Source of the DNA: Polynucleobacter sp. KF022
GTDB taxonomy: Bacteria > Pseudomonadota > Gammaproteobacteria > Burkholderiales > Burkholderiaceae
NCBI RefSeq assembly: GCF_027924105.1
Contig: NZ_AP026972.1
Location: 744,001 to 808,000, forward strand
Reading direction: 5' to 3'
DNA: 64,000 bases
Shown in pieces: positions 26,600-35,710 of the stretch; position 1 is the stretch's first letter, and each line of letters opens with the position of its first letter. The notes under the pieces were generated by a model. It did not search any database. It saw only the letters and a list, made by a program, of their open reading frames with translations, and was not told where the DNA came from. The translations under genes and the position numbers were made by a program.

Positions 26600-27328
26600 T
26601 TATTTCCTCTTTTGATACTGGGTTGAACCAAATAACTGCTCTCTAGCCTTGTCATCGTGCAAGGGTTTGCGTAATGCGGTTAATACTTCACAACCACGCT
26701 TTACAGCTGGTCGTGCACCAATCTTTTCAAACCAACGTTTGAAGTTCGGGTACTCATTGATATTGATACCTTGATTTTTCCAATTACGCGTCCATGGATA
26801 AATCGCAATATCAGCAATTGAATACGTTTTCCCTGCAATATAGGGATTATCTTTCAGTTGACCATCCAATACCCCATAGATTCGTTTGGCTTCGTTGGTA
26901 TAGCGATTGATGGCGTATTCAATTTTCTCGGGTGCGTAGAGGCGGAAATGGTGGTTTTGCCCAAGCATAGGGCCTAGGCCACCCATTTGGAACATCAGCC
27001 ATTGCAGCACTTCATACTTGCCGCGGGTGTCTTGGGGCAAGAGCTTGCCAGTCTTGCCGGCTAAATAGAGAAGAATCGCTCCAGACTCAAAAAGACTAAT
27101 GGGCTTGCCATCTGGACCATCAGGATCAACTATTGCCGGGATTTTGTTATTGGGGCTAATCTTTAAAAAATCAGGGGCAAATTGATCTCCTGCACCAATA
27201 TCGATGGGGTGAGCGACCCAATCCTTTCCCAATCGAAAGCCGCATTCTTCCAGCATGATGTGCACTTTGTGGCCATTGGGTGTCGGCCAGCTATAAACAT
27301 CAATTACGGTAGATTTTTTATTTGCCAT
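26600..27328 (-). CDS. Glutathione S-transferase family protein (YghU/YfcG-like)
   Basis: The 242-residue protein resembles nu-class glutathione transferases, which reduce disulfides with glutathione. The N-terminal thioredoxin fold has the motif YSWPTPNGHKVHIMLEE, and the glutathione-site motif NNKIPAIVDPDG is followed by LFESGAILLYLA. The helical C-terminal domain includes the N-capping segment YSIADIAIYPW. It lies eight bases downstream of the aminotransferase gene and stops one base before the start of the dehydrogenase gene, so these genes probably form one transcript. Confidence 0.9.
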   Translation of the reverse strand: MANKKSTVIDVYSWPTPNGHKVHIMLEECGFRLGKDWVAHPIDIGAGDQFAPDFLKISPNNKIPAIVDPDGPDGKPISLFESGAILLYLAGKTGKLLPQDTRGKYEVLQWLMFQMGGLGPMLGQNHHFRLYAPEKIEYAINRYTNEAKRIYGVLDGQLKDNPYIAGKTYSIADIAIYPWTRNWKNQGININEYPNFKRWFEKIGARPAVKRGCEVLTALRKPLHDDKAREQLFGSTQYQKRK

Positions 27329-27336
27329 GATGTCCT

Positions 27337-28533
27337 TTAGATTTTTTCTAAACGTTGTAAGGCGCTTGATAGTGTTTGATCTTGTTTAGCGAAACAAAAA
27401 CGAATGACGCCAGATTCAGTAGCTTGCTCATAAAAAGCAGAGACTGGTATCGCTGCCACCCCAATCTCCGTTGTAAGCCATTTACAAAAGTCAGCCTCAT
27501 TGAATTTTGCCTGAGGGATATCTAATGCCGAGTAGTCAGCACACTGAAAATAGGTGCCTGGAGTAGGGAGCAACGTAAATTTAGTCTTGCTCAGTCCCGC
27601 CCTAAAAAAATCACGCTTAGCCTGATAAAAGGCGGGGAGATTTAAATAATGTTCAGCATCTGCAAGATATGTTGCTAGACCATATTGCATCGGTGTGTTC
27701 ACGGTAAATACATTGAACTGATGGACCTTGCGAAACTCTTTTGTAAGTGCCGATGGTGCGGCAACATAACCTACTTTCCAGCCTGTTACATGATAGGTCT
27801 TGCCAAAACTAGAAATCAGAAAGCTCCTAGCGGCAAGCTCAGGATGAGAGGCAACGCTGTGATGCTGAGCTCCGTCATAGACCATGTGCTCATAAACCTC
27901 ATCACTCAAAATCAATGTGGAAGTATTGCGCACTAAGCCTGCGAGGCGATCTAAGTCAGTCTTGCCCCAAACCATTCCAGTAGGGTTGTGCGGCGTATTG
28001 ATGATGAGCAGTCGGGTTTTGGTGTTGATTGCTTTGGCTAGGATTTCCCAAGGAATTTCATAAGAAGCCACTTGCCCATGCTCATCACGAGTGACTTGTA
28101 AAGCAATGGCAATGGTTTTGCCGCCTGCCAATTCAATAGCAGGTCGATAGCTGTCATACGCTGGTTCAATAATGATGACTTCATCGCCCGGACTAACGCA
28201 AGCGAGTATGGTCGTCAAAATACCTTGTGTACCGCCCGCAGTGATGGTGATATCGGTATCAGCATCGTAGTGATGCCCATACAAGTTTTGAATCTTCTGG
28301 CTAATGCCATTGCGTAGCTCTGCAATACCAATCATGGGTGGATATTGATTGCGATTGGCTAACATCGCTTCATTGACCTCGGCAATCAGTTTTCGATCAC
28401 AAGGAAAATCTGGAAAACCTTGGCCTAAATTAATTGCTTTGTGCTCTGCAGCTAAAGCTGACATTACCGTGAAGATCGTGGTCCCCACCCTTGGCAGGCG
28501 ACTTGGAAAAGAGGGGGTCTCTAGTGGGTTCAT
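27337..28533 (-). CDS. PLP-dependent aminotransferase, methionine aminotransferase-like
   Basis: The 398-residue class I/II aminotransferase resembles methionine aminotransferase (YbdL/MtnE-like), which makes methionine from its keto acid. The pyridoxal phosphate Lys is in SSFGKTYHVTGWKVGY, the Asn-Pro-Thr loop is NTPHNPTGMVW and the cofactor Tyr/Asp region is LILSDEVYEH. The N terminus SRLPRVGTTIFTVMSALA and the GQGFPDF block fit this subgroup. Substrate specificity is inferred only from resemblance. It is the first gene of a minus-strand group and is divergent from yaaA. Confidence 0.88.
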   Translation of the reverse strand: MNPLETPSFPSRLPRVGTTIFTVMSALAAEHKAINLGQGFPDFPCDRKLIAEVNEAMLANRNQYPPMIGIAELRNGISQKIQNLYGHHYDADTDITITAGGTQGILTTILACVSPGDEVIIIEPAYDSYRPAIELAGGKTIAIALQVTRDEHGQVASYEIPWEILAKAINTKTRLLIINTPHNPTGMVWGKTDLDRLAGLVRNTSTLILSDEVYEHMVYDGAQHHSVASHPELAARSFLISSFGKTYHVTGWKVGYVAAPSALTKEFRKVHQFNVFTVNTPMQYGLATYLADAEHYLNLPAFYQAKRDFFRAGLSKTKFTLLPTPGTYFQCADYSALDIPQAKFNEADFCKWLTTEIGVAAIPVSAFYEQATESGVIRFCFAKQDQTLSSALQRLEKI

Positions 28534-28565
28534 GGAGGCGAAGGCAGGCGGTCAGTCTTTTAGAG

Positions 28566-28577
28566 CGGATATATCCG
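28566..28577. promoter_or_regulatory. 12-bp perfect palindrome between aminotransferase and yaaA genes
   Basis: CGGATATATCCG is fully self-complementary and lies in the middle of the 85-base divergent region. It could be an operator for either gene; no regulator is assigned. Confidence 0.3.
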
Positions 28578-28618
28578 GTAGTCGCTAGAATGGTAAAAAT
28601 ACATAAACAAATTGTGCC

Positions 28619-29395
28619 ATGCTGATCGTCCTTTCACCTGCTAAATCCCTGGATTACAAGACCCCGGCCAAGGTCAAGGCACCCACTTTGCCAGAATTTG
28701 TCTCCGAATCAGCCAAGCTGATCGCCGATCTCAAGAAGCTCGCACCACAAGATGTTGCCAAGCTCATGGGCTTATCTGACCAATTGGCAACTTTGAATGT
28801 CGGGCGTTATCGCGATTGGTCTAAGAAATTTACTGAAGAAAATAGCAAGCCGGCGATCTACGCCTTTGATGGTGATGTATATGACGGTTTTGATGTCAAA
28901 ACCCTGGATGCCAAGTCCGTTCAGTTTGCTCAAGACCACATTCGGATTTTGTCTGGCTTGTATGGCGCCCTGAAACCCTTGGATTTGATGCAGCCATATC
29001 GTCTAGAGATGGGCACCTCCTTCAAAAATGCAAGAGGTAAGGATCTTTATGCATTCTGGGGCGGTAGAGTGACTGATTCCATTAAGAAGGTTTTAGAAAA
29101 ACAAAAGAAGCCCGTGCTACTTAATTTGGCCTCGGAAGAGTATTTCAAGGTACTTCAGCCCAAAGAATTGGATTGCCCAGTGATTGCTCCTGTATTTCAG
29201 GATGCCAAGGACGGTAAGTACAAGATCATCTCTTTTTATGCGAAGCGGGCTCGCGGTTTAATGGCGCGCTACGTAGTTGAGAATCGCATTACTGATCCAG
29301 CAGATTTAAAAGGCTTTAATTTAGATGGGTATAAGTACTATGCCGCAGAATCTAAAGTAGATAAGCCTGTGTTTAGAAGGGCAGAAAGAAAATAA
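28619..29395 (+). CDS. yaaA: Peroxide stress protein YaaA (UPF0246)
   Basis: YaaA lowers intracellular free iron under hydrogen peroxide stress in E. coli and has DNA-binding ability. The 258-residue product has the typical start [16 protein letters not shown] and the conserved blocks [35 protein letters not shown] and [12 protein letters not shown]. The length is standard. Its stop overlaps the start of the DUF2863 gene by one base, so the two are probably co-transcribed. No OxyR-type site was recognised upstream. Confidence 0.95.
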   Translation: MLIVLSPAKSLDYKTPAKVKAPTLPEFVSESAKLIADLKKLAPQDVAKLMGLSDQLATLNVGRYRDWSKKFTEENSKPAIYAFDGDVYDGFDVKTLDAKSVQFAQDHIRILSGLYGALKPLDLMQPYRLEMGTSFKNARGKDLYAFWGGRVTDSIKKVLEKQKKPVLLNLASEEYFKVLQPKELDCPVIAPVFQDAKDGKYKIISFYAKRARGLMARYVVENRITDPADLKGFNLDGYKYYAAESKVDKPVFRRAERK

Positions 29396-30606
29396 TGGCT
29401 GTTCATCGCACCAAAGCATCGCAACGCAATTCTCCAGAGGTGGAGAAGTTGGTGGCTGACGCTATTTCTTTAGCTGCTTCTGGAAGTCAGGTCGAAGACC
29501 GCTTTTGGGAGGAGCGCTTGAACATGCGCTTAATGCGCTTACTCAAAAGCCAAAATCAAAATGTGATTGATGCTGCCTTAGATCAAACCTTTCGGATTAA
29601 TACAGTTGCTTTTGAGGTGCTTGCCGATATCGCAGAAACCCTGGCTGAATCCTTGAGAATCGAGCATGAAGGGCAGGAATGGGATGTGTTGTTATTAGCG
29701 ATGCCTATCGTTGCTCACACGCGCTACCAAATTCCTTCTGGCCCACTGCCAACCAACATCATTGAATCCACAGCCCAAGCATTACATAGCGCGATTGCCT
29801 CAACAGATACACGTTTGGCGATTGTTCCTTGGTTGTACAGCATCGATCAAATGCCTCATTCGCATTGTCAAACTCGCATCCTGACTGAATCATTAGCAAG
29901 TGCAGCGATCTCTGGAAAAGACGTCAAGCTCGAGTTGCGCGACATGTCAGAAACCATTGCTGTTTTGGCTGATCCCCGTTTCATTATTGCTGCCTTAAGT
30001 GCGCCTGCTGGTTCACCAATCTTCCGTTGGCAGGCTGAGCCGCCAGCACGCCAAGAGCGCGGAGTGAGTTTGATTGGCTGGCAAAACGCTATGCAAGAGC
30101 CGATTGCTTCTTTATTGCCGGGCTGTGAGTTTGAACTTCTCTTGCCGGAAGCGTATTTCACAAACTGTCGCTTAGCTGATAAGCATGTTCGACCTTTGAG
30201 TATTCGTGCAGCGGTGAACTTTCTCGAGAGCACTCTCGGAATTCTGCCTGCAGGCTTATCCTGTGTTGTTGGTGCATTTGGTGAAGAGCAGGCTGATGAG
30301 TACCGGATTTCTTTTAGTGCAAAAGGATCCTCAGAGGTAATGTATGGCGTGATCTGGCCTCTATATGACCGCGAGAGTGTGGCAAGCGACGCCTTAAATG
30401 ATTTATCGGATGATGAGAGTCCGATTAAGAAGATTTGTGATGCTTTGCATGATGCTGGAGTGGAGGATGTCTTCCGCCATGCCATGCTATTTGATCCAGA
30501 GCTGTGCGACGACTGCGGCGCACCTTTATTTCCGGATCGCTCTGGTGAAGCGGTGCATGCTGAAATGCCTGATGACGCACCGTCACAGCAACCTTTGTTC
30601 CACTAA
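29395..30606 (+). CDS. DUF2863 family protein
   Basis: This 403-residue protein of unknown function matches the DUF2863 family of Burkholderiales as I remember it. It has no signal peptide or membrane segment. The C terminus carries a CDDCGAPLFP element that could bind a metal, followed by a short tail ending in QPLFH. It overlaps yaaA by one base and is followed by a bidirectional terminator. A large antisense open frame inside it appears to be a shadow of its codon bias. Confidence 0.82.
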   Translation: MAVHRTKASQRNSPEVEKLVADAISLAASGSQVEDRFWEERLNMRLMRLLKSQNQNVIDAALDQTFRINTVAFEVLADIAETLAESLRIEHEGQEWDVLLLAMPIVAHTRYQIPSGPLPTNIIESTAQALHSAIASTDTRLAIVPWLYSIDQMPHSHCQTRILTESLASAAISGKDVKLELRDMSETIAVLADPRFIIAALSAPAGSPIFRWQAEPPARQERGVSLIGWQNAMQEPIASLLPGCEFELLLPEAYFTNCRLADKHVRPLSIRAAVNFLESTLGILPAGLSCVVGAFGEEQADEYRISFSAKGSSEVMYGVIWPLYDRESVASDALNDLSDDESPIKKICDALHDAGVEDVFRHAMLFDPELCDDCGAPLFPDRSGEAVHAEMPDDAPSQQPLFH

Positions 30607-30653
30607 AGAAATAAGAAATTAAGCAAAGAAACTGCGCAAAGAAACTAAGCAAT

Positions 30654-30682
30654 AAAAAAGCCGAGGAATCCTCGGCTTTTTT
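30654..30682. terminator. Bidirectional terminator after the DUF2863 gene
   Basis: The stem GCCGAGGA/TCCTCGGC is flanked by six A and six T bases. It lies between the convergent DUF2863 gene and the small secreted-protein gene and can serve both. Confidence 0.9.
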
Positions 30683-30702
30683 AATTAATGCAACGTGAGA
30701 AA

Positions 30703-31077
30703 TTAATTCTGCACAAATGGTTCCGCACCAGCAAACAAGTGTGGCAACTTACCAGACTTCATATCTGCTGTTTGGCAGAAATCGGCAAGACGTACACCTG
30801 CTTTGATGTTAAACAACATTGCTTTGTTACCTAGCACTACAAGATCGTAACCAGAGTTCATGTTCTTGTAACGCAAGCTGCCTGGCAATGAAGTTTGGCG
30901 CTCTAAATCATAAGACTTAGATTCCCAAGTTAAGCGAACTTTTTCAGTAGTGCCAGTAGTTTTGAACTGCTTGCTTTCCTGACAAGTCCATGTGATTACT
31001 TCTTCACTAGCTCTAGCATTTACAGCGCCTAAAAGGCTTGCAAGTACTACGCCAATGGCGAGAAGATTTTTTTTCAT
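30703..31077 (-). CDS. Small secreted protein, possible MliC-type lysozyme inhibitor
   Basis: The start at 31077 (124 residues) is chosen because AAGGAAA lies upstream and it begins a clear signal peptide (MKKNLLAIGVVLASLLGAVNARA). The mature part of about 100 residues has two Cys, one in ITWTCQESK and one in LADFCQTAD. A central stretch, LPGSLRYKNMNSGYDLVVLGNKAML, resembles the SGxRY and hydrophobic strand pattern of MliC/PliC C-type lysozyme inhibitors. No lipoprotein Cys follows the signal peptide, so it would be periplasmic. The match is by eye; it may be another beta-barrel protein. It lies 13 bases downstream of mdh. Confidence 0.6.
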   Translation of the reverse strand: MKKNLLAIGVVLASLLGAVNARASEEVITWTCQESKQFKTTGTTEKVRLTWESKSYDLERQTSLPGSLRYKNMNSGYDLVVLGNKAMLFNIKAGVRLADFCQTADMKSGKLPHLFAGAEPFVQN

Positions 31078-31090
31078 GTGCGAATTTTCC

Positions 31091-32080
31091 TTATGAGAGC
31101 AGGTGCTTAACGCCAGCTTGCTCTTCGAGTAATTCATTCAAGGTGTGTGTCATGCGCTCACGGGAGAACTCATCGATCTCTAAACCTTCGATCATTTTGT
31201 ATTCGCCGTTTTCGCAAACAACTGGGAAGCCATAAATTACTTCAGCAGGAATGCCGTATTCGCCTTTAGAAGGAATACCCATAGTTACCCACTTACCATT
31301 TGTACCGAGTACCCAGTCATGAATATGATCAATCGCTGCGTTCGCTGCAGAGGCTGCAGAAGATAGACCGCGAGCTTCAATGATGGCTGCACCACGTTTG
31401 CCAACAGTAGGAATAAATACATCTTTGTTCCATGCTGCATCGTTGATAGCGTCTTTAACTGACTTGCCATCGATGGTTGCAAAGCGATAGTCTGGGTACA
31501 TTGTTGGGCTATGGTTGCCCCAAACAACTAATTTCTCAATATCAGCAACAGGCTTATTCAACTTGTTAGCTAATTGTGAGAGTGCGCGGTTGTGGTCAAG
31601 ACGTAGCATTGCTGTGAAGTTCTTCGCAGGAATATCTGGAGCAGATTTCATTGCGATGTAAGCGTTCGTGTTTGCTGGGTTACCAACAACCAATACCTTG
31701 ACAGTCTTTTTAGCAACGGCATTCAGTGCTTTGCCTTGTGCTGTGAAAATTTGTGCGTTAGCGGAGAGCAAATCTTTACGCTCCATGCCAGGACCACGTG
31801 GACGTGCGCCAACTAAAAGAGCAACGTCGATATCCTTAAAGGCAGTCATTGGATCGGAGTGCGCTGTCATACCGGCCAATAGCGGGAATGCACAGTCTTC
31901 CAATTCCATCATCACGCCAGTTAAGGCTTTTTGTGCTTTTTCATCAGGGATTTCAAGCAATTGCAGGATTACGGGCTGATCTTTGCCCAAAAGGTCGCCA
32001 TTGGCGATACGGAATAAAAGGGAATATCCGATTTGACCGGCTGCACCGGTTACGGCGACACGCATTGGGGCTTTTGCCAT
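31091..32080 (-). CDS. mdh: Malate dehydrogenase
   Basis: Mdh oxidises malate to oxaloacetate with NAD in the TCA cycle. The 329-residue protein is of the MDH type seen in Burkholderiales, with the NAD fold [19 protein letters not shown], the active-site loop [14 protein letters not shown], Asp/Arg residues in LRLDHNRA and the catalytic His in [13 protein letters not shown]. It has a good promoter on the minus strand (32137-32166), adjacent to a perfect palindrome shared with the divergent GntR gene. The TCA genes sdhCDAB and gltA lie just beyond. Confidence 0.97.
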   Translation of the reverse strand: MAKAPMRVAVTGAAGQIGYSLLFRIANGDLLGKDQPVILQLLEIPDEKAQKALTGVMMELEDCAFPLLAGMTAHSDPMTAFKDIDVALLVGARPRGPGMERKDLLSANAQIFTAQGKALNAVAKKTVKVLVVGNPANTNAYIAMKSAPDIPAKNFTAMLRLDHNRALSQLANKLNKPVADIEKLVVWGNHSPTMYPDYRFATIDGKSVKDAINDAAWNKDVFIPTVGKRGAAIIEARGLSSAASAANAAIDHIHDWVLGTNGKWVTMGIPSKGEYGIPAEVIYGFPVVCENGEYKMIEGLEIDEFSRERMTHTLNELLEEQAGVKHLLS

Positions 32081-32136
32081 TGCTTAGAACTCCAGAGGAA
32101 GGTTAATTAAACGAAAACTTTTCTATTATCCATTCA

Positions 32137-32166
32137 AGTGTAGGGACTTTAGCTTTACACTGTCAA
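32137..32166 (-). promoter_or_regulatory. mdh promoter
   Basis: On the minus strand a consensus -35 box TTGACA (32161-32166) is followed after 18 bases by TACACT (32137-32142) as the -10 box. This places the transcript start about 50 bases before the mdh ATG. Confidence 0.7.
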
Positions 32167-32170
32167 TGAT

Positions 32171-32184
32171 GTCTTATATAAGAC
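32171..32184. promoter_or_regulatory. GntR-type operator palindrome in the mdh/GntR divergent region
   Basis: GTCTTATATAAGAC is a perfect 14-bp palindrome. It lies four bases upstream of the mdh -35 box and within the expected promoter of the GntR gene. The GT...TA...AC pattern agrees with HutC/GntR-family sites. The adjacent regulator is the obvious candidate ligand. Confidence 0.6.
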
Positions 32185-32230
32185 TAGAATTACCTAGAAT
32201 TTTATCCAATTGACGCGGTCTGGAGTTAAT

Positions 32231-32968
32231 TTGTCTGATGTGACTTTGCCTGTTGCCTCATTTAGCCCTCTGTACGAGCAGATTAAGGCGATGATTTTGG
32301 CTAGTTTGCAAGCCTCTGAATGGCTTCCAGGGGAGGCTATTCCCAGTGAAATCGAGCTGGCTGCCCGTTACGCCGTCAGTCAAGGCACGGTACGCAAGGC
32401 AATTGATGAGCTCGCTGCTCAAAACCTCCTAGTTCGTCGCCAAGGGAAGGGTACTTTCGTAGCCACCCATCAAGAAGATGACTGGCAGTACCGTTTTTTA
32501 CGTTTAGCTCCCGATTCTGGCGAGAAATTCCACCTTACCAACCTGTTTTTGTCCTGCGAAAAGACCAAGGCAAGTGCTTATGTGGCTAGTTTGCTTAAAT
32601 TAAAGGCAGGTGACCCCATCATTCATATTGATCGGGTACAGAGTTTTGCAGGTAAACCCATTGTTTTTGAAGAGATTTTTCTTCCCGGTGCTCGATTTAA
32701 GGGCTTGGACTTAGAGGCTCTCAATGCTTGGCATGGTCCGGTATACGCTTTCTATGAAGGCCAATATGCCACCCATATGGTTCGGGCGGAAGAAAGGATT
32801 AAAGCGATTGCGGCAGACGAAGTGCTGTCCAAGCACCTTCATTTGCCCATCGGTGCGCCCCTGCTTTCTGTGGAGCGTGTTGCCTTTACCTACGGGAATA
32901 AACCAGTAGAAATTCGTCACGCAAGGTACGACACTTCAGAGCAGCATTACGAGAACAAATTGAACTGA
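32231..32968 (+). CDS. GntR-family (HutC subfamily) transcriptional regulator
   Basis: The 245-residue regulator has an N-terminal GntR winged helix (LYEQIKAMILASLQ... with YAVSQGTVRKAIDELAAQNLLVRRQGKGTF) and a C-terminal UTRA effector domain (about residues 85-235). I prefer the TTG at 32231, because GGAG lies five bases upstream, over the TTG at 32210, which lacks such a site. It is divergent from mdh and lies 130 bases before sdhC in the same direction, suggesting control of TCA-cycle genes. The effector is unknown. UTRA domains usually bind small metabolites such as sugars, amino-acid derivatives or acids. Confidence 0.88.
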   Translation: MSDVTLPVASFSPLYEQIKAMILASLQASEWLPGEAIPSEIELAARYAVSQGTVRKAIDELAAQNLLVRRQGKGTFVATHQEDDWQYRFLRLAPDSGEKFHLTNLFLSCEKTKASAYVASLLKLKAGDPIIHIDRVQSFAGKPIVFEEIFLPGARFKGLDLEALNAWHGPVYAFYEGQYATHMVRAEERIKAIAADEVLSKHLHLPIGAPLLSVERVAFTYGNKPVEIRHARYDTSEQHYENKLN

Positions 32969-33046
32969 GCAAATCAGTAAAAACCAGTAATTAACCCCTT
33001 TAAACGCCAAAAAATCCCCACCATCCCTAAGGTTTCCAATAGAATA

Positions 33047-33061
33047 TGTTGCGATACAACA
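33047..33061. promoter_or_regulatory. Dyad upstream of sdhC
   Basis: TGTTGCGATACAACA has five-base arms (TGTTG/CAACA) and lies two bases downstream of a TAGAAT -10-like box (33040-33045), where a repressor would block transcription. With its ATA prefix it matches the phasin operator (14597-14617) at 16 of 21 aligned positions by hand count. Confidence 0.45.
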
Positions 33062-33100
33062 AAACCACACTGAACCTCCACCTAAAGATAGAGATTACCC

Positions 33101-33520
33101 ATGGTTGATTCACAGCAAAACGTAAAAAAAGATAGACCGGTTTACCGCAATATTGGTCTTGCCCAGTTGATTAAATACCGCCTCCCTTGGGCTGGTAAGG
33201 TATCCATTCTTCACCGCATTAGTGGAGCAGCATTGTTCCTCTTGCTGCCATTTATCTTGTATCTCTTCGACCAGAGCGTTGCCTCTGAGTTGAGCTATCA
33301 AAAATTCCAGGCTTTTACCGGCAATATATTGGTAAAAATTATTTGCCTCGGTTTGATTTGGTGTTTCTTACACCACTTCTGTGCTGGTATCCGCTACCTC
33401 TTGCTCGATTTAGAAATCGGCGTAGAAAAGTCTGAAGCTAATCGTTCGGCCATTGTTGTTCTCGTGATTGGTCTAGCTTTGACTGCAGTAGTTGGTCTCA
33501 AAATGTTCGGCTTGTACTAA
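33101..33520 (+). CDS. sdhC: Succinate dehydrogenase cytochrome b556 subunit
   Basis: SdhC is one of two membrane anchors of respiratory complex II and carries haem b and the quinone site with SdhD. The 139-residue protein has three hydrophobic helices. The N-terminal signature RPVYRNIGLAQLIKYRLPWAGKVSILHRISG contains the conserved His-Arg-x-Ser quinone-site motif. The second helix has HHFCAGIRYLLLD, with a haem-ligand His candidate. It starts the sdhCDABE-gltA run and is followed by sdhD after 24 bases. Confidence 0.95.
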   Translation: MVDSQQNVKKDRPVYRNIGLAQLIKYRLPWAGKVSILHRISGAALFLLLPFILYLFDQSVASELSYQKFQAFTGNILVKIICLGLIWCFLHHFCAGIRYLLLDLEIGVEKSEANRSAIVVLVIGLALTAVVGLKMFGLY

Positions 33521-33544
33521 GCGCTAATCATTTAAGGAAATCTC

Positions 33545-33910
33545 ATGCCTATTTATCAAATCGGACCAAAGCGCTTAGTTGTCGGTGCGCATTACGGCCT
33601 TAAAGAGTGGATCATCCAGCGCGTTACAGCGATTGTGATGGTGGTATTTACGATTGTTTTGTTAGTTGACTACTGCATCACTGGTAGCGCCTCCTACGAG
33701 GGTTGGTCTGGCTTGTTTAGCGGTCAAGTAATGAAGCTGCTAACACTCTTGGCTTTCATCAGCTTGTTCTACCACGCTTGGATTGGCGTGCGTGACATCT
33801 GGATGGATTACATCAAGCCCGTCAGCATTCGTTTGACACTCCAAGTGTTAACTGTTCTGTATCTCGTAGCCTGTGCGGCCTATGCCGTTCAAATTTTGTG
33901 GAAAGTGTAA
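33545..33910 (+). CDS. sdhD: Succinate dehydrogenase membrane anchor subunit
   Basis: SdhD is the second membrane anchor of complex II. The 121-residue protein has three transmembrane helices. The segment LKEWIIQRVTAIVMVV precedes helix 1, and FYHAWIGVRDIWMDYIKP in the middle carries the haem-ligand His and the quinone-site residues typical of SdhD. A good ribosome-binding sequence AAGGAAA lies before the ATG. The sdhA ATG follows four bases after the stop. Confidence 0.95.
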   Translation: MPIYQIGPKRLVVGAHYGLKEWIIQRVTAIVMVVFTIVLLVDYCITGSASYEGWSGLFSGQVMKLLTLLAFISLFYHAWIGVRDIWMDYIKPVSIRLTLQVLTVLYLVACAAYAVQILWKV

Positions 33911-33914
33911 TTCG

Positions 33915-35693
33915 ATGACTGCAATTAAAAAATCATTGCCACGCCGCCGTTTTGATGCGGTGATTATTGGAGCAGGTGGTTCAGGTATGCGCGCTTCATT
34001 GCAGTTGGCTGAAGCCGGCTTGAATGTTGCTGTTCTGACAAAAGTTTTCCCAACACGTTCACACACTGTTGCTGCACAAGGTGGTATCGGTGCTTCATTG
34101 GGCAATATGAGTGAAGACAATTGGCACTATCACTTCTATGACACCATCAAAGGTTCTGATTGGTTGGGTGACCAAGACGTTATCGAGTTCATGTGTCGTG
34201 AAGCTCCAAAAGTTGTTTATGAGCTAGAGCACTTTGGTATGCCGTTTGACCGTAACCCAGATGGCACGATTTATCAGCGTCCATTCGGCGGCCACACAGC
34301 AAACTATGGCGAGAAGCCAGTACAGCGTGCTTGCGCTGCAGCTGACCGAACTGGTCATGCGATGTTGCACACTTTGTACCAACGTAACGTCCGCGCAAAA
34401 ACGAATTTCTTCGTTGAATGGTTGGCGCTCGATTTGATACGTGATGACGACGGTGATGTGGTTGGTGTAACTGCTCTCGAAATGGAAACAGGCCAGGTTT
34501 ATATCCTCGAAGCTAAGGTTGTCATGCTAGCTACTGGTGGTGCAGGTCGTATTTGGGATGCATCTACTAACGCATTCATTAATACCGGTGACGGTATGGG
34601 CTTGGCTGCTCGCGCAGGCATTCCTTTGGAAGACATGGAGTTCTGGCAATTCCACCCAACTGGCGTAGCTGGTGCCGGCGTATTGTTGACGGAAGGCTGC
34701 CGCGGCGAAGGCGGTATCTTACGTAACAAAGATGGTGAGCGTTTCATGGAGCGTTATGCACCAACTTTGAAAGATTTGGCTCCACGCGATTTCGTATCAC
34801 GCTCAATGGACCAAGAAATTAAAGAAGGGCGCGGTTGCGGTCCTAATGGTGACTATGTTGTGCTCGATTTGACGCACATTGGTGCTGACACGATCATGAA
34901 GCGTTTACCTTCTGTTTATGAAATTGGTATCAACTTTGCTAACGTTGACGTTACTAAAGAGCCAATTCCAGTGGTGCCAACGATTCACTATCAGATGGGC
35001 GGTATTCCTACCAACATCAATGGTCAAGTGGTTGTGCCTGCTAATGGTATTCACAATGAAATCGTGAATGGCTTGTATGCAATCGGCGAGTGTTCATGCG
35101 TTTCTGTGCACGGCGCTAACCGTTTAGGTACAAACTCATTGCTCGACCTTTTAGTATTCGGTCGTGCAGCTGGTAACCACATTGTTGGTCTTGATCTCAA
35201 GAATCGCGAATTCAAGCCATTGCCTGCTAATGCTGGTGAGCAAACATTGGAGCGTATTGCGAAGTTGGATAACTCAACTTCAGGCGAGTACGCGCAAGAT
35301 GTTGCAAACGATATTCGCAAGTGCATGCAGAAATACGCTGGCGTATTCCGCAATCAAGAGTTGATGGACGAAGGTGTTCGTCAAATGGCTAAATTGACTG
35401 AGCGCGCTAAGCACTTATGGGTTAAAGACAAATCCGAGATTTTCAATACTGCACGTATTGAGGCTTTGGAAGTGGCTAACTTGGTTGAGACTGCAAACGC
35501 AACCATGATTTCTGCGGCAGCTCGTAAAGAGAGTCGTGGCGCTCACTCACATGATGACCATCCGCATCGTGATGATGAGAACTGGATGAAGCATACCCTT
35601 TGGTACAGCGAGGGCAATAAGCTGACTTACAAACCAGTTATTTTGAAGCCTTTAACGGTTGAGTCTTTCCCTCCAAAAGAACGTACTTTCTAA
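33915..35693 (+). CDS. sdhA: Succinate dehydrogenase flavoprotein subunit
   Basis: SdhA oxidises succinate to fumarate using covalently bound FAD. I use the ATG at 33915 (592 residues), just after the sdhD stop, because an earlier start would overlap sdhD and disagree with the family N terminus. The dinucleotide fold is [13 protein letters not shown]. The FAD-attaching His is in [11 protein letters not shown], and substrate-site residues are in the [21 protein letters not shown] and [12 protein letters not shown] regions. A His-rich [18 protein letters not shown] segment near the C terminus is usual for this subunit. Confidence 0.97.
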   Translation: MTAIKKSLPRRRFDAVIIGAGGSGMRASLQLAEAGLNVAVLTKVFPTRSHTVAAQGGIGASLGNMSEDNWHYHFYDTIKGSDWLGDQDVIEFMCREAPKVVYELEHFGMPFDRNPDGTIYQRPFGGHTANYGEKPVQRACAAADRTGHAMLHTLYQRNVRAKTNFFVEWLALDLIRDDDGDVVGVTALEMETGQVYILEAKVVMLATGGAGRIWDASTNAFINTGDGMGLAARAGIPLEDMEFWQFHPTGVAGAGVLLTEGCRGEGGILRNKDGERFMERYAPTLKDLAPRDFVSRSMDQEIKEGRGCGPNGDYVVLDLTHIGADTIMKRLPSVYEIGINFANVDVTKEPIPVVPTIHYQMGGIPTNINGQVVVPANGIHNEIVNGLYAIGECSCVSVHGANRLGTNSLLDLLVFGRAAGNHIVGLDLKNREFKPLPANAGEQTLERIAKLDNSTSGEYAQDVANDIRKCMQKYAGVFRNQELMDEGVRQMAKLTERAKHLWVKDKSEIFNTARIEALEVANLVETANATMISAAARKESRGAHSHDDHPHRDDENWMKHTLWYSEGNKLTYKPVILKPLTVESFPPKERTF

Positions 35694-35710
35694 GCGAAGA
35701 GAAATTGAAA

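Noticed and set aside
29868..30485. Long antisense open frame of 205 codons inside the DUF2863 gene
   Set aside because: It lies fully within a credible gene on the other strand, has no ribosome-binding sequence and encodes no recognisable motif.
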